Positions 51,031 through 63,977 of a stretch of DNA of 64,000 nucleotides are shown one piece after another. Source of the stretch: Priestia megaterium. GTDB lineage: Bacteria > Bacillota > Bacilli > Bacillales > Bacillaceae_H. A program made the position numbers and the translations under genes. Where the stretch lies: assembly GCA_008180335.1 (NCBI GenBank), contig VTEF01000008.1, positions 11,363-75,362 of the forward strand, read 5' to 3'. The first letter of the stretch is position 1. The number at the start of each line of letters is the position of its first letter. The notes beneath the pieces were generated by a model, which was given only the letters and a program-made list of their open reading frames with translations, was not told the origin of the DNA and made no database searches.

Positions 51031-51085
51031 AAATACTTGCGAAAAAGCTACGAAGTAATAGCTCTTAGCTCTTTCGCAAGTATTT
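51031..51085 (-). ncRNA. Leader hairpin in the polysaccharide operon (EAR-like candidate)
   Basis: Arms 51031-51050 and 51066-51085 pair over 19 of 20 positions around a 15-base loop, with no T-run. The surrounding leader 50978-51304 has no gene. Further upstream, the minus strand reads AATAGCCCGGCATATGGGAAG (about 51136-51116) before the hairpin. Bacillus exopolysaccharide operons carry the antiterminating EAR RNA at the same kind of position, between early regulatory genes and the biosynthetic genes. I cannot confirm the EAR consensus by eye. Confidence 0.45.
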
Positions 51086-51304
51086 ACATTAGAAACAGAA
51101 ACTTGATATCTCTCCTTCTTCCCATATGCCGGGCTATTGACAACAATAAAATATATTTATGTCTAACCCCACACTACCTCTCAATGTCTATTAATACATG
51201 TTTAAGAGTTAATACCACTAATACTAAAATTATTTATTATCATTTTTTTCAGATTAAGCTATTACTTATAAAAAAGTACTTATTAGAAATACAGACTAAC
51301 TCAC

Positions 51305-52072
51305 TCAGAAAATCCCTAAAAACTTTTTCTTTTTTACTTTCTGTGGCATCTCTTTAAAACATGGACTCCCACTCACAATGGCCTCAGCATTTTCATGAAA
51401 TAAATACAGCACATCCATACCATATTCTTGTTCGATAATTTCATTTGCTTCTTTCATACAAAATTTTCGCCCTGATACGTTATGTGCATCTGATGCAATA
51501 ACATGTGTTAGATTTGCATCAATTAAATCTAATGAAAATTTTTTAATTTTCTTGCCGAAGCGCCCTGTTAAACTAGATGCTGTTATTTGTGTCATGGCAC
51601 CTTTATTCACTAAGTTATATAGAATATCTGGATCTTCAATTAAGCGACTATTACGTTCTGGATGAACAATAATAGGTGTTAACCCTTCCGATTGAATGTC
51701 ATATAACAATCGTTCTGTAAAACGAGGTACTTGACTAGAAGGAAATTCTACGAACATATATTTATTTGTATTATTTAACGTAAGTATTTTTCCTGACTTA
51801 TAGTCCTCTACTAATTCACCATAAATACGAGACTCTTGCCCTGGTAACACTGTCAATGGTACTCGCTCTTTGATTAGTCTATCATTGAATTCCTTCACTA
51901 ATTGAATGATAGATTGTTTTTCATTTATGTATTTACCATTTTGATGGTGTGGTGTTGCTACAATTGTATGTACGCCTTCTGACACAGCTTGTTTTGCCAT
52001 TGTTAAACTATCTTCCATTGTTTGTGCACCATCATCAATACCAGGTATTATATGACAATGTAGATCAATCAT
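51305..52072 (-). CDS. CpsB/YwqE PHP-type protein-tyrosine phosphatase (intact)
   Basis: A 255-residue PHP-domain phosphatase with all expected metal and catalytic residues: H5 and H7 (MIDLHCHIIPG), DDG at 13-15, H42/H43 (ATPHH), E80 (PGQE), E109, H137 and R140 (HPER), D195 and H197 (SDAH). ATG 52072 is placed nine bases after GGGAG, while upstream starts in the same frame give a longer, atypical N-terminus. It removes phosphate from the CpsD kinase Tyr cluster and lets polysaccharide synthesis cycle. It heads the biosynthetic operon. Three sequence-related but degenerate copies lie at 33.9-36.5 kb. Confidence 0.93.
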   Translation of the reverse strand: MIDLHCHIIPGIDDGAQTMEDSLTMAKQAVSEGVHTIVATPHHQNGKYINEKQSIIQLVKEFNDRLIKERVPLTVLPGQESRIYGELVEDYKSGKILTLNNTNKYMFVEFPSSQVPRFTERLLYDIQSEGLTPIIVHPERNSRLIEDPDILYNLVNKGAMTQITASSLTGRFGKKIKKFSLDLIDANLTHVIASDAHNVSGRKFCMKEANEIIEQEYGMDVLYLFHENAEAIVSGSPCFKEMPQKVKKKKFLGIF

Positions 52073-52212
52073 GTGTTGCATCTCCCTCCCTACGAAAGAC
52101 CTAAAAAGCAATTCCAATAGTAGCATAGTACTTTTCTAGGTTCAATGTCTATTTTTGTCGAAATACACTAAATTACATTGTTTATAGCTTATCGTTTCTA
52201 CTTCAATTTCTT

Positions 52213-52233
52213 AAATAGGTCTTAATATCTATT
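52213..52233. promoter_or_regulatory. Inverted repeat upstream of the polysaccharide operon (copy 1)
   Basis: AAATAGGT and ATCTATT flank CTTAAT. The same element, in perfect form, occurs at 52526-52547. It lies 141 bases upstream of the phosphatase start. Confidence 0.4.
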
Positions 52234-52525
52234 CCAAACACTTATTCTATATTACAAAACCATAATATACAATACTTATTGCAAATAACACAAATTACCA
52301 AATTTACAAGTGTGTACTTTTTCATAAATTACCCTAATAAAGATTTTACCAGTGAATACTTTATGTTTCTTGAGTAAACAGTATTATTTATATAAGATAA
52401 ATAGAATGAAATAATTAGAATAAAACCATCTACTTTTTGTTATCGCTTTCATTGTTAATTTAACAGCATTAATAAGTTTTTGTTTTTTTCTAAATAGTTT
52501 TTTTATCCTTATTCATTTTTAAATA

Positions 52526-52547
52526 AAATAGGTCTTAAAACCTATTT
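52526..52547. promoter_or_regulatory. Inverted repeat upstream of vanZ-like gene (copy 2)
   Basis: AAATAGGT and ACCTATTT are perfect eight-base arms around CTTAAA. Together with copy 1 it brackets the divergent 565-base gap between the polysaccharide operon and the VanZ-like gene. The rest of that gap is very AT-rich, with no gene seen. Confidence 0.45.
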
Positions 52548-52636
52548 AAACTGACTTTTTTTGGGGATTATACTTGCTTTTTGTCTTTTTATTTCATATG
52601 ATGAAAAGATATTGTAGAGAAAAGGATTTTGTTGAC

Positions 52637-53077
52637 ATGTTAAAACGGATTTTGTTGATATGTTTACTTATAGCTATTTCAAGCTTTTCAAATACTCCTC
52701 ACTTATTAGTAACTAACCCTTCAACCTGGTGGAACGAAGCAGTATGGGATCACAATGCTACTTTATGGTCAGTTCTATATCCAGGTAGTGAATTTTACAC
52801 ATCATATACTTATAAGTTTGATGCAGAATTTATTTTGCGTAAACTTGCTCACCTTTCATTTTTCGGTATATTATCTCTTTTATTCTATTGGAACTTAAAA
52901 GAGCAACCACGTCGCTTTTTGAAAGCTTGGTTACTACTGACTATTTTTGCACTTTTGGATGAGTTGCATCAGGCGTTTATTGTTGGTCGTGACGGTCGTG
53001 TTGTTGATGTAATAATCGATTCATTTGGTGGTGCACTCTTTTTAATTTTACTGTATATGAGAAAGAAGGCTTCTTGA
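52637..53077 (+). CDS. VanZ-family membrane protein
   Basis: A 146-residue membrane protein with about four hydrophobic segments and the VanZ pattern: FILRKLAHLSFFGILSLLFYW, FALLDELHQAFIVGRDGRVVDVIIDSFGG. ATG 52637 gives the usual length and has AAAAGGA upstream, and the frame opens 21 codons earlier without a good site. VanZ is named for teicoplanin resistance, but most members have no known function. Some occur beside polysaccharide genes, as here, where it is divergent from the operon. Confidence 0.82.
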   Translation: MLKRILLICLLIAISSFSNTPHLLVTNPSTWWNEAVWDHNATLWSVLYPGSEFYTSYTYKFDAEFILRKLAHLSFFGILSLLFYWNLKEQPRRFLKAWLLLTIFALLDELHQAFIVGRDGRVVDVIIDSFGGALFLILLYMRKKAS

Positions 53078-53131
53078 ATGCCAAATATATAAAATATCTC
53101 CTTACAGGAAAAGAATATAAATAATTGCACA

Positions 53132-53172
53132 GTAGAAAAATCCCCTCGGAAAAGCCTTGGGGATTTTTCTAC
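53132..53172 (+). terminator. Terminator of the vanZ-like gene
   Basis: Perfect 14-base stem (53132-53145 with 53159-53172) with a GAAAA-containing loop and T-rich flank. Confidence 0.88.
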
Positions 53173-53292
53173 TTTTGTTCTTCTTATTTTTAGCAACTTG
53201 ATTATTTTAGATAACACGATTTAAAACATTTATTAGATGTTCCATATCTTCACCTTCATACTTTAGTCAAATAAAATTTATAAGATACAGCT

Positions 53293-55353
53293 TTAATTGA
53301 TGTTAGTATAGCTAAATTCAACATCCTGTACATTGACATGTCCAGATTTTCCACCAATCCGCAGAAAGATTGATTTAGGCACTTTGTTAACAACCATACT
53401 TATGCGATACTTTTTCCATTTAGCTCCTGATATATCAACCTTATAATTCGGTTCAGGATCATCTCCCGCAAAGTGATAGAATAACTGAGCATAGGCTTTT
53501 GAATCATTTGTTTGTCCCTTTGCCCAAAACGTAACCTCAAAAATACTTTCTTTTATTACATTTCTAGCAGAAAGAGTAATTTGCCCAAACTCAGATGGAT
53601 AGGTTTTAATAGAAGTATTCCCATTGAAAGTATTTATTGTATCTTTGCTCCACCCTGTTCCACCAAAATAAGAATACCTAAACCATTCATTATTAAGTGG
53701 AACATGTGTCCATGGTCCAGAGAAATCGGGATTCATTGGATATTTATGCTTTTCTCTATCTATGATTGAAATATCTTTCTTCCGATAACTTACATCACTT
53801 GACCCTGGAATATAATAGTTTTGGATTTTTATATTTCTAAAAGAATTAAGTTCAAACTTCATTGACGCATCTAACGAACTATTTTCAGAAGGTGAGCCAC
53901 TATGAGAAATACCATAATTAGTGACTCCATTTTTTGTATCTGTATTTCTTATCTCATTCCCAAAAACATATTTTTCTCCACCTGTTACATAAATACCTGC
54001 AGAATAGATTCCCGAACTAATTAAACCACCATCAGCTAATTTATTGTATCCTATTGAGACATTGTGAATATCATTGTTAACAGCTATTCCAGCATATGCA
54101 GAATTTCGAGTACTATTCCCTGCAACTGTAACTCTTTTTGGATAATCACTTGATTTCGTATTTGGCTCATTAAGAATTCGATTATGATAATCTGAACCGA
54201 TAACAATAGCACTATCACCTGTCCCATTGATATCGTTATCAACAATGGTAATATCCTCAGACTCCGAGTTTATATTAAAATTTTCAAGACTTCTAAATCC
54301 AATAAAACGGATTACATCTTCACTATTTCTTTTATTCGAAAAATTAACCACATATGTAGGCGCATTTGATTCATCAATCGTGTAATTCTCTGTTGCTACA
54401 CTTCCATTTACATGAATACCTTTTCTCGAAATTTTTTCTGGGAGTGTAAAACTAAATGATGTTTGTCCAGCCTTCGATACGACCTCTTTACTATAGACTG
54501 GATTTTTGAATATATTTTTTGAAAAGACCCCTTTTTTTGACCAACGAGTTTGAATATTAAAACCAGTTACATCTAGAAAGACATTTTGAGAACAAATAAA
54601 ATCATTGGCACCACTAAATACAATTGGTGTCGTTTGCAAAGAACTTTCTCCTAAAAATTCATTTTCCAAAATATTCGAATTATTACCTTGGACAAGAATC
54701 CAATGTCCAATTGATCCTTTAAATACATTTTTAATAATATTCGTTTCATGAACAGCCTTGTCAATTTGTATTGAATAAGTAGCAGCTCCGCCATTAAAAG
54801 TAAGCCCATTTATAGTTACATTGTTATGATTGACTTTAAGAGTCGTTCCACTAGTATTTCCTTTAATAATTCCTTCTCCTAATAAAGTTTGCTTGTCGCT
54901 ATGAGTAGCAATATTTCCAATAATGTATGTCCCTTTTGGAAAATATATATTTTTGCCCGTATCTATTGCCTTTTGAACCGCTAGAGTGTCGTTTGTCACT
55001 CCATCACCTTTTGCTTTAAAATCTTTTACACTTACCCAATCAGATTTGTTTAATATAATGCCCAAATAATTAAAGAATTCTTCTGATTGATTTTTCATAA
55101 CATCAAATACCGTCTCGCCTTTAGACCTTGTAGGATTAAACAATTCATTTAGCTGTTGACTAGTTTCAATTAAATTTCCTATCCTATCTTTCTCTTTATC
55201 TATGTCTGTTTCTATATCCCCAGTACTAGTACTTAACTTCGTTCTATAATCATTGATAACAGAACGTGCTTCAAGATTTCTATAAGGATATAATGACGCT
55301 ACATACCCTAAAAAAAGTATAGCTGAAAATAAAATAACTAAAATTTTTTTCAT
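53293..55353 (-). CDS. Secreted right-handed beta-helix protein (pectate lyase-like), possible polysaccharide depolymerase
   Basis: A 686-residue exported protein. It has an N-terminal signal or anchor helix (about 1-19), a charged coiled region to about 95, and the pectate-lyase-superfamily entry motif VKDFKAKGDGVTNDTLAVQKAIDTGKNIYFPKGTY near 112-146. Many short beta-helix turns follow (NITIxxN, NNSNILENEF, DNDINGTGDSAI and similar) to about 500, and a C-terminal beta-sandwich resembles a carbohydrate-binding module (ISLSARN..., FEVTFWAKGQTNDSKAYAQLF). Tailspike-like and GH28/PL-like enzymes share this fold. Catalytic residues cannot be assigned by eye. Its place beside the polysaccharide operon suggests it trims or binds the polymer. 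Confidence 0.75.
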   Translation of the reverse strand: MKKILVILFSAILFLGYVASLYPYRNLEARSVINDYRTKLSTSTGDIETDIDKEKDRIGNLIETSQQLNELFNPTRSKGETVFDVMKNQSEEFFNYLGIILNKSDWVSVKDFKAKGDGVTNDTLAVQKAIDTGKNIYFPKGTYIIGNIATHSDKQTLLGEGIIKGNTSGTTLKVNHNNVTINGLTFNGGAATYSIQIDKAVHETNIIKNVFKGSIGHWILVQGNNSNILENEFLGESSLQTTPIVFSGANDFICSQNVFLDVTGFNIQTRWSKKGVFSKNIFKNPVYSKEVVSKAGQTSFSFTLPEKISRKGIHVNGSVATENYTIDESNAPTYVVNFSNKRNSEDVIRFIGFRSLENFNINSESEDITIVDNDINGTGDSAIVIGSDYHNRILNEPNTKSSDYPKRVTVAGNSTRNSAYAGIAVNNDIHNVSIGYNKLADGGLISSGIYSAGIYVTGGEKYVFGNEIRNTDTKNGVTNYGISHSGSPSENSSLDASMKFELNSFRNIKIQNYYIPGSSDVSYRKKDISIIDREKHKYPMNPDFSGPWTHVPLNNEWFRYSYFGGTGWSKDTINTFNGNTSIKTYPSEFGQITLSARNVIKESIFEVTFWAKGQTNDSKAYAQLFYHFAGDDPEPNYKVDISGAKWKKYRISMVVNKVPKSIFLRIGGKSGHVNVQDVEFSYTNIN

Positions 55354-56076
55354 TACTTATACCTCACTCAAAATATTTGAACTTATATAAATGATAAAGT
55401 TATAAAAGAAAAAGTAATATTATCTAGAGATTGCAGGTTTTTATGTTTATGCTAATGCTAATGCTAATGCTCATAAACTTTATATAAAATGTATTAAAGA
55501 TATACTAGCAATAAAATGAATATTAAAAATGCTAAGTTGTTTTTTAATAGATCGTTTTCCAAACATTATATCCCTACAGAAGAGAGCTTAAGTACTTTGA
55601 CTAAGAAATTTATTTTAACGTAGAAAGAATGATTACGAAGTATTATATAGAAGTAAATTATTCAAAGAGAGAACCGCTGATAAAAGCTTTTGAAATATCA
55701 CTAGGTAAACTTTTAAATTATAGTACTTTTATAAAGAATTATAAAAAAAAGAGATTTGTATACATCATCTATTCAAATTTTTAAAATTACCGTCCGTTGA
55801 AAAATAATTAAATAACAAGTGCCCATCCGTTTTACCATAATTACAACAATTAAAATCATTCAGCGCTTATCTTCAACATATAAATACCCAATGAAAAAAA
55901 AGTATACTCTCTAGCAATCAACTGTACCTTATCTCTTTGTTAATTAAAGTGTTATTTTATTCGTTTTCTGATATTACCATAATTATACTGATAAAGTCAT
56001 TAAGAAATAATACTAAATCAAAAAAGCCTGTATGCTGTCTTCTACATTAAATATACTTTTTAGTTTACCTGTATCT
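55354..56076. other. Intergenic region with short repeat and possible gene remnant
   Basis: AT-rich stretch without an intact gene. It contains the tandem GCTAAT repeat (55451-55471). On the plus strand, a 51-codon frame (55629-55784, MITKYYIEVNYSKREPL...) is preceded by another protein-like stretch in a different frame (about 55534-55623). These could be the decayed remains of a gene, but I recognise no family and no ribosome binding site. Confidence 0.4.
55451..55471. repeat. GCTAAT tandem repeat
   Basis: Three and a half consecutive copies of the hexamer GCTAAT. It is too short for a functional array and may vary between strains. Confidence 0.8.
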
Positions 56077-56110
56077 AAAAAAACAAACTCATTTAAATGA
56101 GTTTGTTTTA
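56077..56110 (-). terminator. Terminator of galE
   Basis: A perfect stem AAACAAACTCATTT/AAATGAGTTTGTTT (about 56081-56108), followed on the minus strand by T-rich sequence. Confidence 0.85.
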
Positions 56111-56115
56111 CACTT

Positions 56116-57096
56116 TTATTTTGTCACTTTCACACTGTTTTGATGCCACTTCCAAGCAGATTGAATGATTTGTTCAAGAGAAAATTGTGCTTTCCAGCCC
56201 AATTCTTGATAAATTTTATCAGAAGAAGCAACGAGCCTTGCCGGGTCTCCTGCACGGCGATTAGCCATGATGACATTTGCTTTTTTCCCCGTTACGCGCT
56301 CACATGTTTTAATCACTTCTTTCACTGAATAGCCAAGGCCGTTTCCAAGGTTATACGTGGCTGTTTTCTTTTTCCCGTCTAGTAATACTTGCAGTGCTAA
56401 CAGATGGGCATGCGCAAGATCTGTTACGTGGATGTAATCGCGAATACACGTCCCATCTTCTGTGTCATAGTCTGATCCGAACACTGAAATATGCTCCCGC
56501 TCACCAAGCAAGTGCTGCAATATAATCGGAATTAAGTGCGTTTCAGGATCATGGCGCTCCCCAATTTCAGCTGTTTCGTATGCACCTGCTGCGTTAAAAT
56601 AGCGAAGGATGACATATTCCAGCTCATAAGCATGAGCAAAATCCGCTAAGATCTGTTCAATCATTAATTTCGAACGACCATATGGATTAATTGGATGTGT
56701 GGCTGTATCTTCCGTAATGATATCAACTGTTGGAATGCCGTATGTAGCCGCTGTTGATGAAAAAATAAATTTCTTTACATGATGTTTCACCATTGTTTTT
56801 AAAAGAGTCAATGTTGCAGATACATTATTTTCATAGTATTTTAACGGATCAACAACGGACTCTCCTACTAAACTATTAGCAGCAAAATGCATGACTGCCT
56901 GGATGTCATACGTTGAAAAAATATGGTCTAAATCCGTTTCATTCCCCAAGTTTCCTTCCACAAAGGTCGCACGTTCATCAATCGCCCAGCGGTGGCCAGT
57001 CGATAAATTATCCAGTACAACTACTTCATTTGTTTTCACTAATTCTTTAACAAGGTGACTGCCAATATAGCCAGCTCCCCCAATAACTAAAATCAT
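56116..57096 (-). CDS. galE: UDP-glucose 4-epimerase
   Basis: A 326-residue extended SDR enzyme. NAD+ motif GGAGYIGSHL lies at 6-15, VMHFAANSLVGES at about 75-87, the catalytic Ser/Tyr/Lys set in FSSTAATYG and NPYGRSKLMIE, and late motifs GTCIRDYIHVTDLA and YNLGNGLGYSVKEV. ATG 57096 follows GGGAG eight bases upstream. The longer frame to 57141 lacks a site. It interconverts UDP-glucose and UDP-galactose and can supply UDP-galactose to the neighbouring polysaccharide locus. It is a separate transcription unit. Confidence 0.95.
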   Translation of the reverse strand: MILVIGGAGYIGSHLVKELVKTNEVVVLDNLSTGHRWAIDERATFVEGNLGNETDLDHIFSTYDIQAVMHFAANSLVGESVVDPLKYYENNVSATLTLLKTMVKHHVKKFIFSSTAATYGIPTVDIITEDTATHPINPYGRSKLMIEQILADFAHAYELEYVILRYFNAAGAYETAEIGERHDPETHLIPIILQHLLGEREHISVFGSDYDTEDGTCIRDYIHVTDLAHAHLLALQVLLDGKKKTATYNLGNGLGYSVKEVIKTCERVTGKKANVIMANRRAGDPARLVASSDKIYQELGWKAQFSLEQIIQSAWKWHQNSVKVTK

Positions 57097-57361
57097 AGTT
57101 TCAACTCCCTCTAGTTGATTACAACTATGAATATCGTACATGTTTCTATTTTATTTGTAAATAATGTATAAGGATCCGTAGTCTTCTATCAGACATTACA
57201 ATCACTTCTTTAGATACTCATTTCCCTCTAATATATTTAGATAGAGTATTCTTTGCTACTTCTCGATTAAGGGGATAATAAACTAGATATACACTCCAAG
57301 ACAAGATTGTTTTTTTCTGTTTGAATGATTCTTCCTTTTCAAAAATAAACAAATTTCAATC

Positions 57362-57426
57362 AAAAAAAACCGGTTCATGTGAACACTTGCAACTCCGCCA
57401 GCGCTTCTATTAATAGAAGCGCTGGC
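57362..57426 (-). terminator. Double-hairpin terminator of the alpha-amylase gene
   Basis: Two structures follow the amylase stop: a 15-base GCCAGCGCTTCTATT stem (57397-57426), then GTTCACATGAAC (57374-57385 region) followed on the minus strand by CGGTTTTTTTT. The second carries the U-run, and the first may protect the 3' end. The rest of the gap to galE (57097-57361) shows nothing recognised. Confidence 0.75.
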
Positions 57427-57459
57427 TTTTAAATGAATTGATTACTAGTTTCCAAGACC

Positions 57460-59076
<1,617 letters not shown>

Positions 59077-59210
59077 TCATTTGTCGAAAAATATTCCTAC
59101 TATTATTTTCCGTGAAATAAGGGTTGTGAAGAGAAAGAGAGAGGCATGGTTGTACTTTTCATGAAAAAAGCAGCTCAATGAAGAGATCGTCTTTTTAAAT
59201 CTTTTTCCTG

Positions 59211-59336
59211 TCAACTAACCGATTCAATCGAAGCATCATAGGGTGAGAGTTTTAAAAGATAATCAAGATACACATCTAAATCAAATCGATCCTCCATAAT
59301 AAAATCCGCAAGAGTCAATTCATGTTTTTTATCCAT
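59211..59336 (-). CDS. Small acidic protein, 41 residues
   Basis: On the minus strand, ATG 59336 with AGGGAG six bases upstream opens a 41-codon frame reading MDKKHELTLADFIMED, then RFDLDVYLDYLLKLSPYDAS and a short tail. It is amphipathic and acidic, with alternating hydrophobic residues as in a helix-rich regulatory peptide. No family is recognised. The good ribosome binding site and balanced composition in an otherwise empty 930-base gap make it a likely real gene. Confidence 0.6.
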   Translation of the reverse strand: MDKKHELTLADFIMEDRFDLDVYLDYLLKLSPYDASIESVS

Positions 59337-61632
<2,296 letters not shown>

Positions 61633-61640
61633 CTATATGT

Positions 61641-61674
61641 AAAGACACGGCGATGATCGCTGTGTCTTTTTTGA
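61641..61674 (+). terminator. Terminator of the bacillolysin gene
   Basis: AAAGACAC...GTGTCTTT stem with an inner GCGAT/ATCGC helix, followed by TTTTTT. Confidence 0.9.
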
Positions 61675-61788
61675 TCGTTCTTTTAAAAAAATGTAATTGT
61701 ATATGCATGTTCACTAAGAAGTTCAATTGCGCGCTATCGTTTGCATAAACCTGGTTTATCTAGTAGATATAGGATGGGCTTTCTGCCT

Positions 61789-63855
61789 TTACTCAAATAT
61801 AATTCGTTCGTTTTCGTTCATTCGTGCTAAGACATGATGTTTCGTCTCTTTGATTGTATAGTTTACTTCTCCAAACCTCAGTACCGTGCCTTCCATTGCT
61901 TTTGTGATTTGAATTTGCTGGTCACGAGGTACACTAATCGTTGTACGTACACCGCTCTGTGCACCTGTTTCATGAATCTGAACGCCTAATTGCCCGTATA
62001 TTTCTCCTCCGCGTACGATGCCGTCTATTTTCACTGTTCCTTCGGCGTGAATATTCGTATTCGTACACCCCTCGCCCCATACTGTGACATTTCCGCTGCA
62101 ATACAGTGTACTCGACATAACATTTCCTGCATGAATGGATGCATTTGATTCAACAGGCAGCTGACTCAGCTCGTAGCACTCCTTTATCATCGTTGATAAC
62201 TCAGTCATGTTCTCTAGATAAATCTCTTCCGCTGTAACCGATAAGAACAGGTTTTTCAGAGACTCCGCAATGTCATGCCAAATCGCATCCCGTAAATAAT
62301 ATTCGCCTTCTTTCACTGTCTCTACATAGTTTTTTACAAGATTAGGGAAATGATGAAACTTTTTTTCTAGTAAAAGGCGAATCAATGGCCGAAGACCTTT
62401 CTTGGAGAAATCACTTAATGTAAAAGCCGGAGACTCCGTTAATTGATCAATGAGCACCATCATGTTAGAGATATCTTGTTCCATTGTCTTAAGCAATGAG
62501 CCAAGTTCCCGAGTTAAGCGATTGTCTTGTCCTGCTGAGACGGTTGAGTTAATCACACTGCTTCGAGAATACACTGCTCCTCGCGCAGCTACAGATGCAT
62601 GGCTTACCGTTTGATGCAGTAAAATATCTCCCGTTGCTTCCACCGTCATGTTTTCTTTCACTTCACCAATGATTTCAACGTCTCCCCGGAAGCGAATATT
62701 CCCAGAGGCTAAATCGACATTCGCCGAATGAGTTAATTTCGGGACAATCGAGATTTGAATGTGCTGCTTTCTTTGTTCAATATGCGGGCGCCCCGTTTCT
62801 GTTGCGACAATTTGATTCCCAAATACATTGACTCCTTCTCCTTCTCTAAGCTCAATCGGAAACGTTTGTTTCGCAGGAATCGGGACATTGGTTACAGTCA
62901 AACCAGGCAAACCGGGAATCGGCGGATGAATAACTGCAATGATATTTCCTTCATCAATGCAAGGAATTGAATAAATATCACGATAATTCACCTTGCCATG
63001 CTCATCTTCTTTCGGCCCTTTTTGAACATGTACATTCACTTTCATTTCAACCCAGCCGTTTTTTCCTTTCACCGGCTTTACTCCTGCAGCTACTTCATAG
63101 TTTCCGGGACTTGTCGCTGAAATGGCTTCTGTAATCGCACTATAATTAATCGAACTCTTAACGTGCAGTGCGTCTAATTTTTGAATCACTTGTTCATAAG
63201 TGAGATCGTTCTGGATTTCTTTTGACTCTTCTGCGACGAGTTCAAGATGAGCAGCTGGTTTCGTTTCGATTAGTTTACGGTTCATCTTATAGCCGGGTTC
63301 GACGTGGAGCATAACGCTTAGCTGTTGTTCATCGATTGACACATCCCATACTGTCTCTGTCTCTTTTTGTTCGACTTTTATCTCATATACATCTTGTTCG
63401 GATACAATAATGGTTTGTTCTTGAACGAGTTGACCATTTCGGTAGACTTGAATCCCTTCTCCTAGTGTAATCGTTGGCGTGTCAGCAGAACTGGATTCAC
63501 AGAACAATTGGCCGTCTTTAATCCATACTTTTCCTTCTATTGCTTCGTTAGTTTGGACATTTGTTTTAATCAGCATGTCATCGCTTTCAAAACTCTGCTG
63601 CTGAAGTGAAAAGTCCGTTTCTATATTTTCAGTGCTGTCATTTAGATGAAGTGTATCCTCTTTAACGAGTGATAGACCTTTATCTGCTTTTGTCAGCTTT
63701 ACCACTGCTTTTTTAACATAAATGCCAAGAAACGATGTTGATTCTCGTTCAATAATTTCAATTTCAACATCATCTTTTGATACCTTTAACAACCCTAATC
63801 CTCGTTCAATTGCATCATCTACATTCTTTCCTTTTACGATAATACTCTCCGTCAT
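61789..63855 (-). CDS. FapA-family (DUF342) protein with Jag-N-like N-terminus
   Basis: A 688-residue cytosolic protein. Residues 1-55 resemble the Jag N-terminal domain (IIVKGKNVDDAIERGLGLLKVSKDDVEIEIIERE...FLGIYVKKA). A charged variable region follows, then the FapA/DUF342 core with NYEVAAGVKPVKGKNGWVEMKV, YSIPCIDEGNIIAVIHPPIPGLPG and a right-handed beta-helix segment (VDLASGNIRFRGDVEIIGEV..., TVEATGDILLHQTVSHASVAA). A coiled-coil insertion lies around 455-560 before a second beta-helix segment. FapA proteins are polymerizing or scaffold proteins of unclear role. Vibrio FapA affects flagellar motility and glucose signalling. GGAGG precedes ATG. Confidence 0.85.
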   Translation of the reverse strand: MTESIIVKGKNVDDAIERGLGLLKVSKDDVEIEIIERESTSFLGIYVKKAVVKLTKADKGLSLVKEDTLHLNDSTENIETDFSLQQQSFESDDMLIKTNVQTNEAIEGKVWIKDGQLFCESSSADTPTITLGEGIQVYRNGQLVQEQTIIVSEQDVYEIKVEQKETETVWDVSIDEQQLSVMLHVEPGYKMNRKLIETKPAAHLELVAEESKEIQNDLTYEQVIQKLDALHVKSSINYSAITEAISATSPGNYEVAAGVKPVKGKNGWVEMKVNVHVQKGPKEDEHGKVNYRDIYSIPCIDEGNIIAVIHPPIPGLPGLTVTNVPIPAKQTFPIELREGEGVNVFGNQIVATETGRPHIEQRKQHIQISIVPKLTHSANVDLASGNIRFRGDVEIIGEVKENMTVEATGDILLHQTVSHASVAARGAVYSRSSVINSTVSAGQDNRLTRELGSLLKTMEQDISNMMVLIDQLTESPAFTLSDFSKKGLRPLIRLLLEKKFHHFPNLVKNYVETVKEGEYYLRDAIWHDIAESLKNLFLSVTAEEIYLENMTELSTMIKECYELSQLPVESNASIHAGNVMSSTLYCSGNVTVWGEGCTNTNIHAEGTVKIDGIVRGGEIYGQLGVQIHETGAQSGVRTTISVPRDQQIQITKAMEGTVLRFGEVNYTIKETKHHVLARMNENERIIFE

Positions 63856-63977
63856 CGACCATGCCTCCTCACAACTAATCAGTGGATACTATTACCTGCT
63901 CTCCTTATCTTCTATAAAAGATGGACTCTTTCATTTTATCGAGACACATATGCTAAAACTTAAGGAAGTAATTACTA

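Noticed and set aside
55451-55471. GCTAAT repeat considered as CRISPR or iteron
   Set aside because: The unit is six bases without spacers, and no cas or replication gene is near.
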